A DNA stretch of 64,000 bases. Source: UBA952 sp044361535 (GTDB taxonomy: Bacteria > Bacteroidota > Bacteroidia > Flavobacteriales_D > Crocinitomicaceae). Position numbers and translations under genes: made by a program. This document shows, piece by piece, positions 7,320-16,960 of the stretch. The first letter of the stretch is position 1. Every line of letters begins with the position of its first letter. Below the pieces are notes generated by a model. That model worked only from the letters and a program-made list of their open reading frames with translations. It ran no database searches and had not been told where the DNA came from. Where the stretch lies: contig JBIKIQ010000006.1 in the NCBI GenBank assembly GCA_044361535.1, positions 140,489-204,488 on the forward strand. The letters are read 5' to 3'.

Positions 7320-9353
7320 ATGAACTTTAAAACATTATTATTTTTTGTTTTTTCAACATTTTATTTAAACTCTCAAACTATTCACCCCCAATTAAAAGTT
7401 TGCGACAATAAAACTGATAAAACAGGTAAAAGAAAAGGATCATGGCAAGTCTTCTATAAGACGTATGATTGGTCAACTTCAAAATTAAATTTTTTTTACG
7501 ATTTTAATAATCTTGAGGAAGTTTTTGTGAAAGTTAATTCTGATTTAGCAAATGTTCAATTTATTGAAAATGTGAAGTATAAAAATGGCTTAAAAAGCGG
7601 TCGAGCTAATTATTATTCTTATAATTCTAAAAATAACACTTCGGAATTTGTAGCATCAGCAATATATAAAAATGGAAAAATTTCAGGGGAAGTTTGTTTT
7701 TACAAAGGAATTATGGCCAAAATTCCTTCGTTAAAAATTTTATATGAAAATGGAGTATTGAAAGATCAATTTCTTGAAGGGGAGACAGTAATCCTCAAGA
7801 CTCTTGATGGGTATGAGGAAAATATCTTGGCCATAAAAAATTATGAGAAAACACTTTCTGGAAAGGCTGTTGAATCCCAAGGTCTAATAGATTTAAATTT
7901 TTTACAAAACTCAAATCATTATATGGCTTCTTTAGCAAAAAGAAGTTCAACAACTTTTGAAAAGTATCTTGTTTTTAAAGAAACCACGAACGCTGAAAAC
8001 ATCAAATCTATAGTATTTATTCATCTTGCAAAGTTTCAGCAAACGGATGCGTCAACACAATTTCAACAACAGATTAAATATGATAAGTTAGGTAAGGCTT
8101 TAAGCTTCAGTAACATAACGATTTATCAAACGACCGACACAAAAAATTTTATTATTTCTGATGAATATACAATTTTTAATAACGAAAAAAAACAACTAAA
8201 ATGTTTCTCTGGATTAAATATTGAAAAATCTTGTCTTACTCACGATATTCCCATTAATCAACAAACAGGTAAACCGGAGGGAAATGTTGCCGAATATTAT
8301 TTTAACGAAGTATTAGAGCCTAAAATTCCGAATAATGAAAGAAAAATAAAAATTAGTGGTCAATTTGAAAACGGTATGTTGAATGGGCAGTACAATGTTT
8401 TTTATACTGACGGTCTTTTGGCCGCTACAATGACTTATTCAAATAACACTTTAAATGGACGATTTAATGCTTTTTATAACCCTAAGTATAATTTCATCTA
8501 TACACCCAATTTCCCTGAAAAAGATAGTCAAATTAGTTATGACTTAGGAAGTGAAATTGACCAAAAGAAAACGTATTTATGGCTTGATCCTTTCTCATTG
8601 TTTTTTAGTACGTGTTATGTTGGCTCAGCTACGGATCAATTTTCATTGATTGGAAATGTATCAAATTGTAATCACGTAAAACCTAAATTATACAGAGAAC
8701 TTATATATGCATGTGATTTTAAAAATAATAAATTAGCGTCCGATATTGTATATTTTCTAAATGAAAAACATATTGTTTTCCGACAGAAAATAGACTTAAA
8801 AAGTTTAACAAAAAAGGACTGGATTTATTACAATTTAGATGGTTCTGAATGTCAAACTCAATCTCAAGCTGCTGCTTTTCAAAAAGCAAAAAAAGAAAAA
8901 GAGGAAAAAGATAAAAAAGCTTTACAAGCTAAAGCTGATGCAGAGTATAAAGCAAAAAAAGAAAAAGAGCAAAAATTAAACAATAAGAATTCGTCAAATA
9001 AACAAATTGACATTATATCAGAAAGAGAGGTAGAAATTGGAATGTGTACATTAAATAATGGAAATTATACGATAGAAGACACAGAAGGAAATTTTCTCTT
9101 AGGTGGATTCGGTGCATTTAGCGGTGAATTAATGGCTTTTAGTTCAAAAATAATTGTTACGCAAACCGAACTAAATACATACGTTTATACCATTAAAAAT
9201 GGTGAACTAAAAATGATTTATGGTGGAAACGGATTTGTTCGGGGGACTGTCGTCAACGCTGTAGGAACAAGTTTTTTTACCAAAGGTAATTGGAACTGTA
9301 AATACACAATCGTTGATGGTCAATGTGTACAAGATTATTGTAAAAGTCGATAA
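7320..9353 (+). CDS. Exported YwqK/MORN-like repeat protein (copy 1)
   Basis: A 677-residue protein with an N-terminal signal peptide (FKTLLFFVFSTFYLNSQ). Repeats of the MORN/YwqK type occur in two blocks: near residues 85-150 (KNGLKSGRANYY, KNGKISGEVCFYKG) and 345-390 (ENGMLNGQYNVFYTDG, NNTLNGRFNAFYNP). A Lys/Glu/Ala-rich, probably coiled segment follows near residues 520-560. A distinct C-terminal domain (about 570-677) is beta-rich with paired Cys. YwqK-like repeat proteins in this phylum are mostly of unknown function; the often-used label antitoxin is not supported here. It probably acts at the cell envelope. Confidence 0.72.
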   Translation: MNFKTLLFFVFSTFYLNSQTIHPQLKVCDNKTDKTGKRKGSWQVFYKTYDWSTSKLNFFYDFNNLEEVFVKVNSDLANVQFIENVKYKNGLKSGRANYYSYNSKNNTSEFVASAIYKNGKISGEVCFYKGIMAKIPSLKILYENGVLKDQFLEGETVILKTLDGYEENILAIKNYEKTLSGKAVESQGLIDLNFLQNSNHYMASLAKRSSTTFEKYLVFKETTNAENIKSIVFIHLAKFQQTDASTQFQQQIKYDKLGKALSFSNITIYQTTDTKNFIISDEYTIFNNEKKQLKCFSGLNIEKSCLTHDIPINQQTGKPEGNVAEYYFNEVLEPKIPNNERKIKISGQFENGMLNGQYNVFYTDGLLAATMTYSNNTLNGRFNAFYNPKYNFIYTPNFPEKDSQISYDLGSEIDQKKTYLWLDPFSLFFSTCYVGSATDQFSLIGNVSNCNHVKPKLYRELIYACDFKNNKLASDIVYFLNEKHIVFRQKIDLKSLTKKDWIYYNLDGSECQTQSQAAAFQKAKKEKEEKDKKALQAKADAEYKAKKEKEQKLNNKNSSNKQIDIISEREVEIGMCTLNNGNYTIEDTEGNFLLGGFGAFSGELMAFSSKIIVTQTELNTYVYTIKNGELKMIYGGNGFVRGTVVNAVGTSFFTKGNWNCKYTIVDGQCVQDYCKSR

Positions 9354-9364
9354 AAATAACGCCC

Positions 9365-9496
9365 ATGCCTAAAATCATTCCGTTTTTAAATCCCGAAACG
9401 GAAGCTACTCCAACAACTAGTTCTACGGCTAAGAACACAAACGAATGTCTATGGTTTCAAAAGGAAAATTTGTTTCCAAGAATACTGAAAAAGTGA
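9365..9496 (+). CDS. Doubtful 43-residue frame after copy 1
   Basis: An ATG frame of 43 codons begins 11 bases after the stop of the exported repeat protein. The product is Thr/Pro/Lys-rich with no motif. It may be a small gene in the same operon or chance; it is listed because nothing else occupies this stretch. Confidence 0.2.
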   Translation: MPKIIPFLNPETEATPTTSSTAKNTNECLWFQKENLFPRILKK

Positions 9497-9510
9497 GCTG
9501 TTTAATTTTT

Positions 9511-9574
9511 TTTGGAAATGCGAATCCCATTCTTTGGTAGAGCGCTTGCCCATTATGGGCGGTGCTTTTCCAAA
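9511..9574. repeat. Nested inverted repeat, possible terminator
   Basis: An outer pair TTTGGAA (9511-9517)/TTCCAAA (9568-9574) encloses a hairpin GCCCA-TTA-TGGGC (9548-9560) flanked by AGC/GCT and followed by TTTT (9566-9569). The inner part could terminate transcription of the plus-strand operon; the outer arms make it resemble a small palindromic element. Confidence 0.45.
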
Positions 9575-9647
9575 TAGTAATCGTTTCCTTATTACTAAAG
9601 ATTGACACTATTGACAGAGGGTGTTTTCAGTCATTAGCATCCAGAGC

Positions 9648-12600
9648 CTAGACCCTCTTCTTCTTTCTCCCCACATTCACTTTAAAATCCTCTATTCCAC
9701 CTTTAACGGTGACGTAAACAAACTTAGAGTTTTCCTTTTTATATTGGATTTCGTCCTCGGCTTCTTCGTCTTTTTTCTTACGTCTAAAAAGTTTGTTGGC
9801 CGCTACATTTTTAATCATTTTCCAGGGAACGCCAATTTCGTAATCCATATCGAGCGTTTCGTTCATTTTTTGTGTGCCGCTTATTTCTAAAAACCCCAGG
9901 GTTGAATTGATTGTCATCTTTGGAATGGTGATAGTGCCCCTGTCAAAAGTTATTTCATTTCGTAAAGTATCAAAACTCACCTTGCTCACATTTTTGTCTT
10001 CAAAATAGGTTTCAAGCGCCGTAAGAGGAGCAAATTTTTCAAGTCTTCCTTTAGTTACCGTCATATTTATAACAATCTTTGAATCATCTATTTTAGGAAC
10101 TAAATCTGCGTGCAAATGAATTTTACCTGTGATTGTGCCATTGAAATAACCATGAATATTTTCAGAAACTAAGTGGTCTTGACCAAAGTTATCGAACTTC
10201 AGCATCAGCTTGTCAATATCTACGTGATTTGCTGTTATGATTGGGCTAAAATAAATGTGTTTTTTGTCCTTGCCACTGAGGTATCCTTTCATTTTCATTT
10301 CTCCTTCAGCTGTCACAAAATCAAGTTGATCTATGTGGACCATATGGTCTTTTGAAGTATGAAACTTTGTGTTAAAGTTTTCTAAAGTATGAGCGTGATA
10401 GTTCAAGGCACCAACTTGAAAGCTGAAATCCATATCAGAAAATGGTAAATCATACAAACTAAAGGCGGCATCATGATCAACGGCTTGCGTTAATGAATCC
10501 GTTGGTGGAGGATTATAGTTGCTTAACTCATCCACATCTAGAAATTGAGAAACAATGCTGAGCCTGTTTTTCTTAAGCTGTTTTCCGTTGTGAAAATTAT
10601 AATGCAAATCAACGTTAAAATCAGAGTGGCCCATTTTTCCTGTAAAATCTTGCACATCAATTGAATTTGGTTCTAGACGTATTTTTGTGCTAAAATTCTC
10701 GAACTTCAACGGGTGGATTTTCATCTTTCCAGTAAAGTTGGAAAGCTCGAAATCAGCATAGGTAAATACACCGTGATTAAAATGAAGGTGTGTTTTTCCG
10801 TGAAATTTTAAATGGTCGATTTCTTCGTGTCTATAATCCTCCGGGACATAGTTTTCACCTCCGTAAGCAAACAAATTATCCAACTTTATTTTTTTTGAGT
10901 CGATGTCAAACTCTACATAGGTTTCCCCATTTTTTTCATTTGCAAGCCACAAATCATAATTCCTTAAAAATCCATTAAAATGAAAATCAGATTGGTCTAA
11001 ATAGCCTCGAAAATCAATAACATTAAAGTCTTTTTCGGTAACAATAACATCGGCATGAAAATCATGAAAGACATGTGGATAGTGTTTTAGTTTGGCAAAA
11101 AAGTTCTTCACAAAAAACTCTCCTTCGGGTAGATTTTTAGATTCAAGTATTTTCTTAGCAGAGCTTGTAAATTGCAAATTCAACTTAAGATTATCTATTT
11201 GTTCATCAAAGCCAGCATCCGTCTTTGACTTAGTCAATTGCTGTAAGTCTATTTTTTTTGATTGAATATCTAAATCACACGTTACTGGTATGTTTGTGTG
11301 GTGAACAATCGCGGGTAAATCACTTACTTTGCCGGTTATGTGTAGATCGGTATTTCCAATTTGAGTGTTAAAATATTCAATTGTTGCAGCATGTCCTTTT
11401 AATGTTGCTTTCATGTCCACATCTCGAATTGGTGCGGGGAGGTTCGGGCTATCAAAGCGTAAATTTTCAATTTCCAATTGTGTAAAATACGATTCATTGA
11501 GTTTTTCAACGGCTTTTTCAGGATGTTTTAAATCGATGATATCATGAAAATTCATGGTCATTTTTACCTTTCCTGCCAATCCTGTAAGTTCGCGTGCGTT
11601 TACAAATTTTGCAATAAAATCAAGGTCAAAATCTGAAACTAATTGAATGTTAATATCCGGAGAATCAAAATTTTCTACAGCAATTTTTCCTGAAAAAACA
11701 CCAGCTTCCGGACGAGCACTAAATTGTTGTATTTCAAGCTTCATTGTACTTAAATCTCTATTTTTTCCGTTTGTGAAGCTCCCTTTAAATCCTATTTTAT
11801 CGAGCGTTTTATTTGTTTGTTTATTGTTAAAAAAAGCGTTTTCACAACCAAACGTAGCATTAATTACTGGCATGTTTCCATTTGCTGATTTCCCTTTTAT
11901 ATCTGCAGTAAAAAACACTTTACCCTGGTTGTCAAACTGTTGAAATGTTTCCGCGATTTCATCGGGAGCAATTGCTATAATTAAATCAAAATTAGGTTTC
12001 TCTCCTTTAAATTGTAAATCAAGAGGAACGTCTTTTTCTAAACCAACTTTGCCGCTGAAACCAAAACTAGAGTTTTCAAATTTCACCTCTGTAGGTTGTA
12101 TGGTCATGGTTTTTGTAAGGTCATTTACATCGAGCTCTGTAGTAACTTCAAAGTGTTTGTTTTTTATAAATGTGGTGTCTCCAGACTTTACAATTGTCAA
12201 TTTAAACTTAGCGTCAAGGTCTAAATAGAAATGGTCATTGCTGCTTTTAACTTTTGTGTGTGCTTTGTCAACAAAGGCATCAACAAGGATATTGTTTTCT
12301 TCGTTGATTTTAATAATGTCCAAATTTTTCATGGAAATGGACTTTAAATCAACTTTAAAATCCTCTTTCACTTCCTCTGCAGGTTTTTTGCTTTTTAGAG
12401 CATTTGAAATATTTAAAGAACCATCCTTATGTTGAATTAACCGAAGTGAACCATCAGTTAATTTTATGCCTTTTATTTTGTAGTCTGCATTTAAAATGTC
12501 CCAAATATTAAAGTCGACATAACAATGATTTAAATGCATTATTTCGGCTTCTTTCGATTGTTTTTTTCCTTCGTAAATATGGAAGTCTTCAAAATCAATG

Positions 12601-12836
12601 GAAATGTATGGAAACGAAGCAAAAGGTTCAATGTGACTATTTCTAATCTTTATACTTCCTTCAAAATCTTCATTTGCTTGCGTAATTAATTTTTGAACTA
12701 TTTCATCTTGTTTGAAATAAACAACCCCAAGCAAAATCGAGAATAAAAGAACAGGTATCAAGACTAATGACAAGAGCAACCGAAGCCAAAATTTCTTTCG
12801 GGACTTTTTTTTCTTGTTTTTTAGTTCTTTATCCAT
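9648..12836 (-). CDS. AsmA-like inner-membrane-anchored protein
   Basis: A 1062-residue protein with a Lys-rich cytoplasmic N-terminus, one transmembrane helix (about 17-43) and a very long periplasmic beta-rich part. The region after the helix (IKIRNSHIEPFASFPYISID) and the C-terminal region (TITIPKMTINSTLGFLEISG) have the AsmA pattern. Members of the AsmA/TamB superfamily form beta-groove bridges between membranes and are implicated in outer-membrane assembly and lipid transport. It is the last gene of a minus-strand run, 18 bases after ctpA. Lys/Arg-rich at the extreme C-terminus. Confidence 0.82.
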   Translation of the reverse strand: MDKELKNKKKKSRKKFWLRLLLSLVLIPVLLFSILLGVVYFKQDEIVQKLITQANEDFEGSIKIRNSHIEPFASFPYISIDFEDFHIYEGKKQSKEAEIMHLNHCYVDFNIWDILNADYKIKGIKLTDGSLRLIQHKDGSLNISNALKSKKPAEEVKEDFKVDLKSISMKNLDIIKINEENNILVDAFVDKAHTKVKSSNDHFYLDLDAKFKLTIVKSGDTTFIKNKHFEVTTELDVNDLTKTMTIQPTEVKFENSSFGFSGKVGLEKDVPLDLQFKGEKPNFDLIIAIAPDEIAETFQQFDNQGKVFFTADIKGKSANGNMPVINATFGCENAFFNNKQTNKTLDKIGFKGSFTNGKNRDLSTMKLEIQQFSARPEAGVFSGKIAVENFDSPDINIQLVSDFDLDFIAKFVNARELTGLAGKVKMTMNFHDIIDLKHPEKAVEKLNESYFTQLEIENLRFDSPNLPAPIRDVDMKATLKGHAATIEYFNTQIGNTDLHITGKVSDLPAIVHHTNIPVTCDLDIQSKKIDLQQLTKSKTDAGFDEQIDNLKLNLQFTSSAKKILESKNLPEGEFFVKNFFAKLKHYPHVFHDFHADVIVTEKDFNVIDFRGYLDQSDFHFNGFLRNYDLWLANEKNGETYVEFDIDSKKIKLDNLFAYGGENYVPEDYRHEEIDHLKFHGKTHLHFNHGVFTYADFELSNFTGKMKIHPLKFENFSTKIRLEPNSIDVQDFTGKMGHSDFNVDLHYNFHNGKQLKKNRLSIVSQFLDVDELSNYNPPPTDSLTQAVDHDAAFSLYDLPFSDMDFSFQVGALNYHAHTLENFNTKFHTSKDHMVHIDQLDFVTAEGEMKMKGYLSGKDKKHIYFSPIITANHVDIDKLMLKFDNFGQDHLVSENIHGYFNGTITGKIHLHADLVPKIDDSKIVINMTVTKGRLEKFAPLTALETYFEDKNVSKVSFDTLRNEITFDRGTITIPKMTINSTLGFLEISGTQKMNETLDMDYEIGVPWKMIKNVAANKLFRRKKKDEEAEDEIQYKKENSKFVYVTVKGGIEDFKVNVGRKKKRV

Positions 12837-12854
12837 TTTTGGATTAACTGTTCA

Positions 12855-14432
12855 TTACTTTTTCAATAGCTCCATTGCCTTCAAAAACTCATTATCGCCC
12901 GAATTGTAGACTTTGTAAAATCCTAAATCATCAAATAATTGCTGGGCGATTTGTGCCTTCAGTAGGCGCGCAATTTGTTTCTTGCTTTGCAATACAGCAT
13001 TTTTATCAAATGGTATTTTGTATTCGCGTTGGGCATAGGAAATAAATTGCGCCAAAAGCAAGTCGTCCACAGTAAAGCGTGAAATAAAATCGTCCACATT
13101 TTTCCACTGACCGCGTTTGTTTTCTACATAATCAAACGAAAATGCTTGAAAAGCTGGCGATATACGCAAGGCAGTATAATACATATTACTACCCGTAGAA
13201 TCAAACGGAACAAAAACATCCGGCATAATTCCACCTCCTCCATACACAATCTTTCCTTTTGGTGTCTTAAATTTTAATGAATCTACAAAAATGGAACTGT
13301 CTGGTTTATAAAGTTCCGCGTCATTCTCAGTGCCACGATCCATGTAATATTCATCGTATTTTCCGTTGTATGGTCTTTGAATACATCGACCTGTTGGAGT
13401 GTAATATCGCGCTATTGTCAAACGAATAACACTTCCGTCTCTCAATTTCGTGTCCTCCTGTACCAACCCTTTTCCAAATGATCGTCTTCCCACAATTACT
13501 CCTCTGTCATTGTCTTGAATAGCCCCTGCTAAAATTTCACTTGCTGAAGCCGAGCTAGCATTAATTAACACCGCTAAAGGCATATTTTCTAATTCACCAG
13601 CAGAAGTTGCTTTGTATACTTTTGTTCCGACTTTCTTTCCAATTGTTTTTAAAATTAATTGCCCGTCTTTTAAAAATTCATCCACTATTTCTGTAGCAGA
13701 ACCCAAAACCCCACCCCCATTGTTACGCACATCAAGAATAAGTTTTTGCATTCCTTTGCTTTTTAAATTTGAAGCAGCAGCCTGAAACTCTTCTGCTGTT
13801 GTAACAGAAAATTGATCGATTTTAATATACCCGACATTTCCAAGTAAATAAGATGATGTAACAGATTCAATTGGAATCGTTCCTCTGGTGATTTCAAAAG
13901 TCAATCTTTTCTTTTGACGAATAATTTCCACCTTCACTTTTGTTCCCTCCTTCCCTTTCAACATTGACATCACCTTGTCTGTCTCAATTTTTACACTGGC
14001 TACATTTTTACCGTCGATTTTTACAATTTTATCTCCCGCTTTAACGCCCATTTTTTCAGATGGAGACCCTTTTATCACATGCGTAATGCAAACCGTGTCG
14101 CGCAAAACAAAGTAACGCATACCCACACCTCCAAATTTCCCTTCTATCATTTCAGCCGCACGTTGTTGTTCACTTGCTGGAATATAATTTGAATGAGGAT
14201 CTAATTTATGTAGCATTTCGACGATGCTCTCCTCAAAAACCTTATCTGGATTAACATCATCCACATAATTTTTTTCAATAAGATTTAAAATGTCTTGTAG
14301 TTTTTGCAAGCGATTTCCATCGTAACCTCCTGCAGTAAAAACACCATTTCGTGTGGCAATATACCCTAGAACTAATCCAATACACATCGCTATTGAAACG
14401 ACCAAAGGAAGCCACCATTTATTTTTCTCCAT
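12855..14432 (-). CDS. ctpA: S41 family C-terminal processing protease
   Basis: A 525-residue CtpA/Tsp-type serine protease. Order: N-terminal membrane anchor (KNKWWLPLVVSIAMCIGLVLGYI), a peptidase_S41 N-terminal region (PHSNYIPASE), a PDZ domain (FGGVGMRYF ... SEKMGVKAGDKIVKIDG), then the catalytic domain with the nucleophile Ser in NASSASASEILAGA and the Lys base in RRSFGKGLVQ. It cleaves periplasmic substrates from their C-termini. The frame can also start five codons earlier (14447); the ATG at 14432 gives the smaller overlap (14 bases) with the dCMP deaminase gene and a normal basic N-terminus. Confidence 0.93.
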   Translation of the reverse strand: MEKNKWWLPLVVSIAMCIGLVLGYIATRNGVFTAGGYDGNRLQKLQDILNLIEKNYVDDVNPDKVFEESIVEMLHKLDPHSNYIPASEQQRAAEMIEGKFGGVGMRYFVLRDTVCITHVIKGSPSEKMGVKAGDKIVKIDGKNVASVKIETDKVMSMLKGKEGTKVKVEIIRQKKRLTFEITRGTIPIESVTSSYLLGNVGYIKIDQFSVTTAEEFQAAASNLKSKGMQKLILDVRNNGGGVLGSATEIVDEFLKDGQLILKTIGKKVGTKVYKATSAGELENMPLAVLINASSASASEILAGAIQDNDRGVIVGRRSFGKGLVQEDTKLRDGSVIRLTIARYYTPTGRCIQRPYNGKYDEYYMDRGTENDAELYKPDSSIFVDSLKFKTPKGKIVYGGGGIMPDVFVPFDSTGSNMYYTALRISPAFQAFSFDYVENKRGQWKNVDDFISRFTVDDLLLAQFISYAQREYKIPFDKNAVLQSKKQIARLLKAQIAQQLFDDLGFYKVYNSGDNEFLKAMELLKK

Positions 14433-14868
14433 CTTCAATAATTTCAATTTGTTCTACTATAATACCGGCGCTTTTTAAAAAATTTATTCCTTCTGGATCT
14501 TTATATCCTCGTTGATATACAACACGCGTAATCCCAGATTGAATAACCAATTTACTGCAATCTTTACATGGAGAAAGAGTTAAATACAAGGTAGCTCCCA
14601 AACAATTATTCGTTGATTTCGCTACTTTTAAAATTGCATTTGCCTCTGCGTGCAACACATACCAATGTGTTTCCCCTTGTTCATTTTCACAACAGTTATC
14701 AAAACCAGATGGTGTTCCATTATAACCATCCGAAATAATCATTCCGTCTTTAACAATAATCGCTCCCACTTTTTTGCGATTACAATGTGATAAAATTGCC
14801 CAAGAAGCGGCTAATCGCAAATAGGCTCGATCATATTTTAATTGCTTTTCTGTCGTCGCGTTTGTCAT
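14419..14868 (-). CDS. dCMP deaminase
   Basis: A 149-residue cytidine/deoxycytidylate deaminase of the ComEB type: dCMP to dUMP for thymidylate synthesis. Zinc-site motifs are HAEANAI (His plus catalytic Glu) and PCKDC (two Cys). An upstream ATG at 14901 lies inside the response-regulator gene; the ATG at 14868, 7 bases after that gene's stop, is chosen because it removes the overlap and gives the usual family length. It overlaps the start of ctpA. Confidence 0.93.
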   Translation of the reverse strand: MTNATTEKQLKYDRAYLRLAASWAILSHCNRKKVGAIIVKDGMIISDGYNGTPSGFDNCCENEQGETHWYVLHAEANAILKVAKSTNNCLGATLYLTLSPCKDCSKLVIQSGITRVVYQRGYKDPEGINFLKSAGIIVEQIEIIEDGEK

Positions 14869-14875
14869 ATTAAAA

Positions 14876-15562
14876 TTAACTTTTAACAAATTTATATCCA
14901 ACTCCTCTTACCGAATGAAAAAATTGAGGGTTTCTTTGATCTGTTTCAAATAACTTTCGAAAACCAACAATGAAGTTATCGACGGTTCTACTCGAAGGGA
15001 ATTGATCTTGGCCCCAAACTGTATCTAAAATTTCATCCCTTGATACTACTTGGCCTATTTTTGATGCAAATAAACGTAACAATTCAACTTCTTTTTTTGT
15101 AAGTACAGAAACTAATATCTGGTTATTATCACGAACCTCAAAAGTGTCAAAATCAACCGTCTTTGAATTAATTTCAAGTGTATTTATTTGATTAACAACT
15201 TTCAATGAGCGCAATAAAATAGAAACTTTCAACAAGAGTTCCTCTAAATCAAATGGTTTGACCAAATAATCCGTACCTCCTTTTTTCAAGCCAGCTATTC
15301 GATCTGCGGTTGTGCCTTTTGCTGAAAGAAAAAGTATGGGTACATCACTTGATTGTCTGATTTTTTCGCACAATTCAAGCCCACTGACTTTTGGCAACAT
15401 GATATCTAAAATCACCAAATCTGCTTTTTGTAGTTTTTGTATATTATTTAACGCTTCCTGACCATTAAAAAAAGACAAAACGGTATTTCCTTCCAACTCT
15501 AAATTGAGCTTAATTAATTCATTGAGACTTGTTTCATCTTCTACTAAAGCAATTTGAGGCAT
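14876..15562 (-). CDS. OmpR-family response regulator, orphan
   Basis: A 228-residue regulator: receiver domain (acidic pocket VEDE near 7-10, phospho-acceptor Asp53 in LVILDIMLP, Thr/Ser and Lys in FLSAKG and YLVKPFD) and a C-terminal winged helix (LTKKEVELLRLF ... VWGQDQFPSSRTVDNFIVGFRKL). No histidine kinase gene is adjacent. Instead it leads an operon with dCMP deaminase, CtpA and an AsmA-like protein, so its kinase is elsewhere in the genome. It diverges from the DEAD-box helicase gene. Confidence 0.92.
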   Translation of the reverse strand: MPQIALVEDETSLNELIKLNLELEGNTVLSFFNGQEALNNIQKLQKADLVILDIMLPKVSGLELCEKIRQSSDVPILFLSAKGTTADRIAGLKKGGTDYLVKPFDLEELLLKVSILLRSLKVVNQINTLEINSKTVDFDTFEVRDNNQILVSVLTKKEVELLRLFASKIGQVVSRDEILDTVWGQDQFPSSRTVDNFIVGFRKLFETDQRNPQFFHSVRGVGYKFVKS

Positions 15563-15643
15563 AAATAGACTTTACACAAAATTACATTTTATCAACGGAT
15601 TTCGAGCGGGAATCCTTTTCTTTGTGCTCAACACAAAATCAGC

Positions 15644-16960
15644 ATGTCACTATCCACAGAACAACTTCAGCAATATCTGCAAAATTTAGGGTTTGATAAC
15701 CTAAATGAACTTCAACACCGAATGTTAAATTCAAAAGGTAAAAATCGAATTTTATTATCACAAACCGGTTCGGGCAAAACAGTTGGTTTTTTATTGCCTT
15801 TATTAAGCGATATCCAAACAGATTCAAATGAATTACAAGCATTAATTATTGCACCAACAAGAGAATTAGCTACACAAATAGAACAAGTTTTTAAATCCAT
15901 AAAATCAGGTTTAAAAATAACAACTTGTTACGGCGGGCATTCTGTTCAAGTGGAACGGAAAAGCTTAGAAGGAAAAACCCAGGTTGTAATTGGAACTCCA
16001 GGTAGAATTTGTGATCATATAGATAGAGGAAGACTTGATTTATCTCGTGTTAAAACACTGGTAATTGATGAATACGATAAATGCTTGGAGTTTGGGTTTT
16101 TAGATCAATTATCATTTATAACAAGAGATCTCGTTCGATTGGAAAAAACAACATTAGTTTCTGCCACAGAATTATCTGAAATACCTGATTTTTTTCCCGT
16201 TCAAGAGTTTGAAACAATCCATTTTCTTAACGCTAATAATGAACCAGATTTTATTAAATGGCGTGTTACTGTTAGTCCCGATTCAAAATTTGACGGTTTA
16301 TTAAACTTGTTAACTCATTTTCAAGGAGAACAAACCATTGTGTTCTGCAATTTTAGGGAAGCCACTGAAAAAATTGTTGACTATTTAGACGAACACGAAT
16401 ATCCGGCAGTTTTTTACCACGGAGGAATGGAACAAGATGATCGTGAAAGATCACTGTTAAAATTCAGAAACGGCAGCGAACATACATTAGTTTGTACAGA
16501 TCTAGGTTCGCGAGGATTAGACATTCCTGAAATAAAGCACGTCATACATTTTCAATATCCCCATTCACAAGAAGCATTTACACATCGCAATGGTAGAACT
16601 GCTCGAATACAAAAACAAGGAAATATCTATTTAATGGTTAATTCAGGTGAAACCGTTCCTGACTATATCGAAATACCAGAAACAGAATACGCAATTTCAC
16701 GAAGTAAACTTGATCCTGTTTATTCTGAATGGATTACACTATATTTTAGCGGCGGTAAAAAGAATAAAATTAATAAAGTGGATTTGGTAGGTTTTCTACT
16801 TCAAAAAGGCGGCTTGAAAAAAGAAGAAATAGGATTAATTTCTGTGCTAGATTTTTCTTCATTTGTTGCTGTAAACCGAATAAAAGTGAAAGAAATTTTG
16901 AGAAACATTCAAGGTGAAAAAATCAAAGGTCAAAAATTAAAGATTTCTATTGCACGTTAA
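15644..16960 (+). CDS. DEAD-box RNA helicase with DEYD motif II
   Basis: A 438-residue ATP-dependent RNA helicase. Motif I is QTGSGKT, Ia PTRELA, Ib TPGR, motif II reads DEYD rather than DEAD, motif III SAT, then the second RecA domain with CTDLGSRGLDIP and motif VI HRNGRTAR. The C-terminal 80 residues (KIKVKEILRNIQGEKIKGQKLKISIAR) form a DbpA-like RNA-binding domain, as in helicases acting on ribosomal RNA. Hence a ribosome-assembly role is likely. Motif II with a variable third residue is tolerated in this family. Confidence 0.92.
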   Translation: MSLSTEQLQQYLQNLGFDNLNELQHRMLNSKGKNRILLSQTGSGKTVGFLLPLLSDIQTDSNELQALIIAPTRELATQIEQVFKSIKSGLKITTCYGGHSVQVERKSLEGKTQVVIGTPGRICDHIDRGRLDLSRVKTLVIDEYDKCLEFGFLDQLSFITRDLVRLEKTTLVSATELSEIPDFFPVQEFETIHFLNANNEPDFIKWRVTVSPDSKFDGLLNLLTHFQGEQTIVFCNFREATEKIVDYLDEHEYPAVFYHGGMEQDDRERSLLKFRNGSEHTLVCTDLGSRGLDIPEIKHVIHFQYPHSQEAFTHRNGRTARIQKQGNIYLMVNSGETVPDYIEIPETEYAISRSKLDPVYSEWITLYFSGGKKNKINKVDLVGFLLQKGGLKKEEIGLISVLDFSSFVAVNRIKVKEILRNIQGEKIKGQKLKISIAR

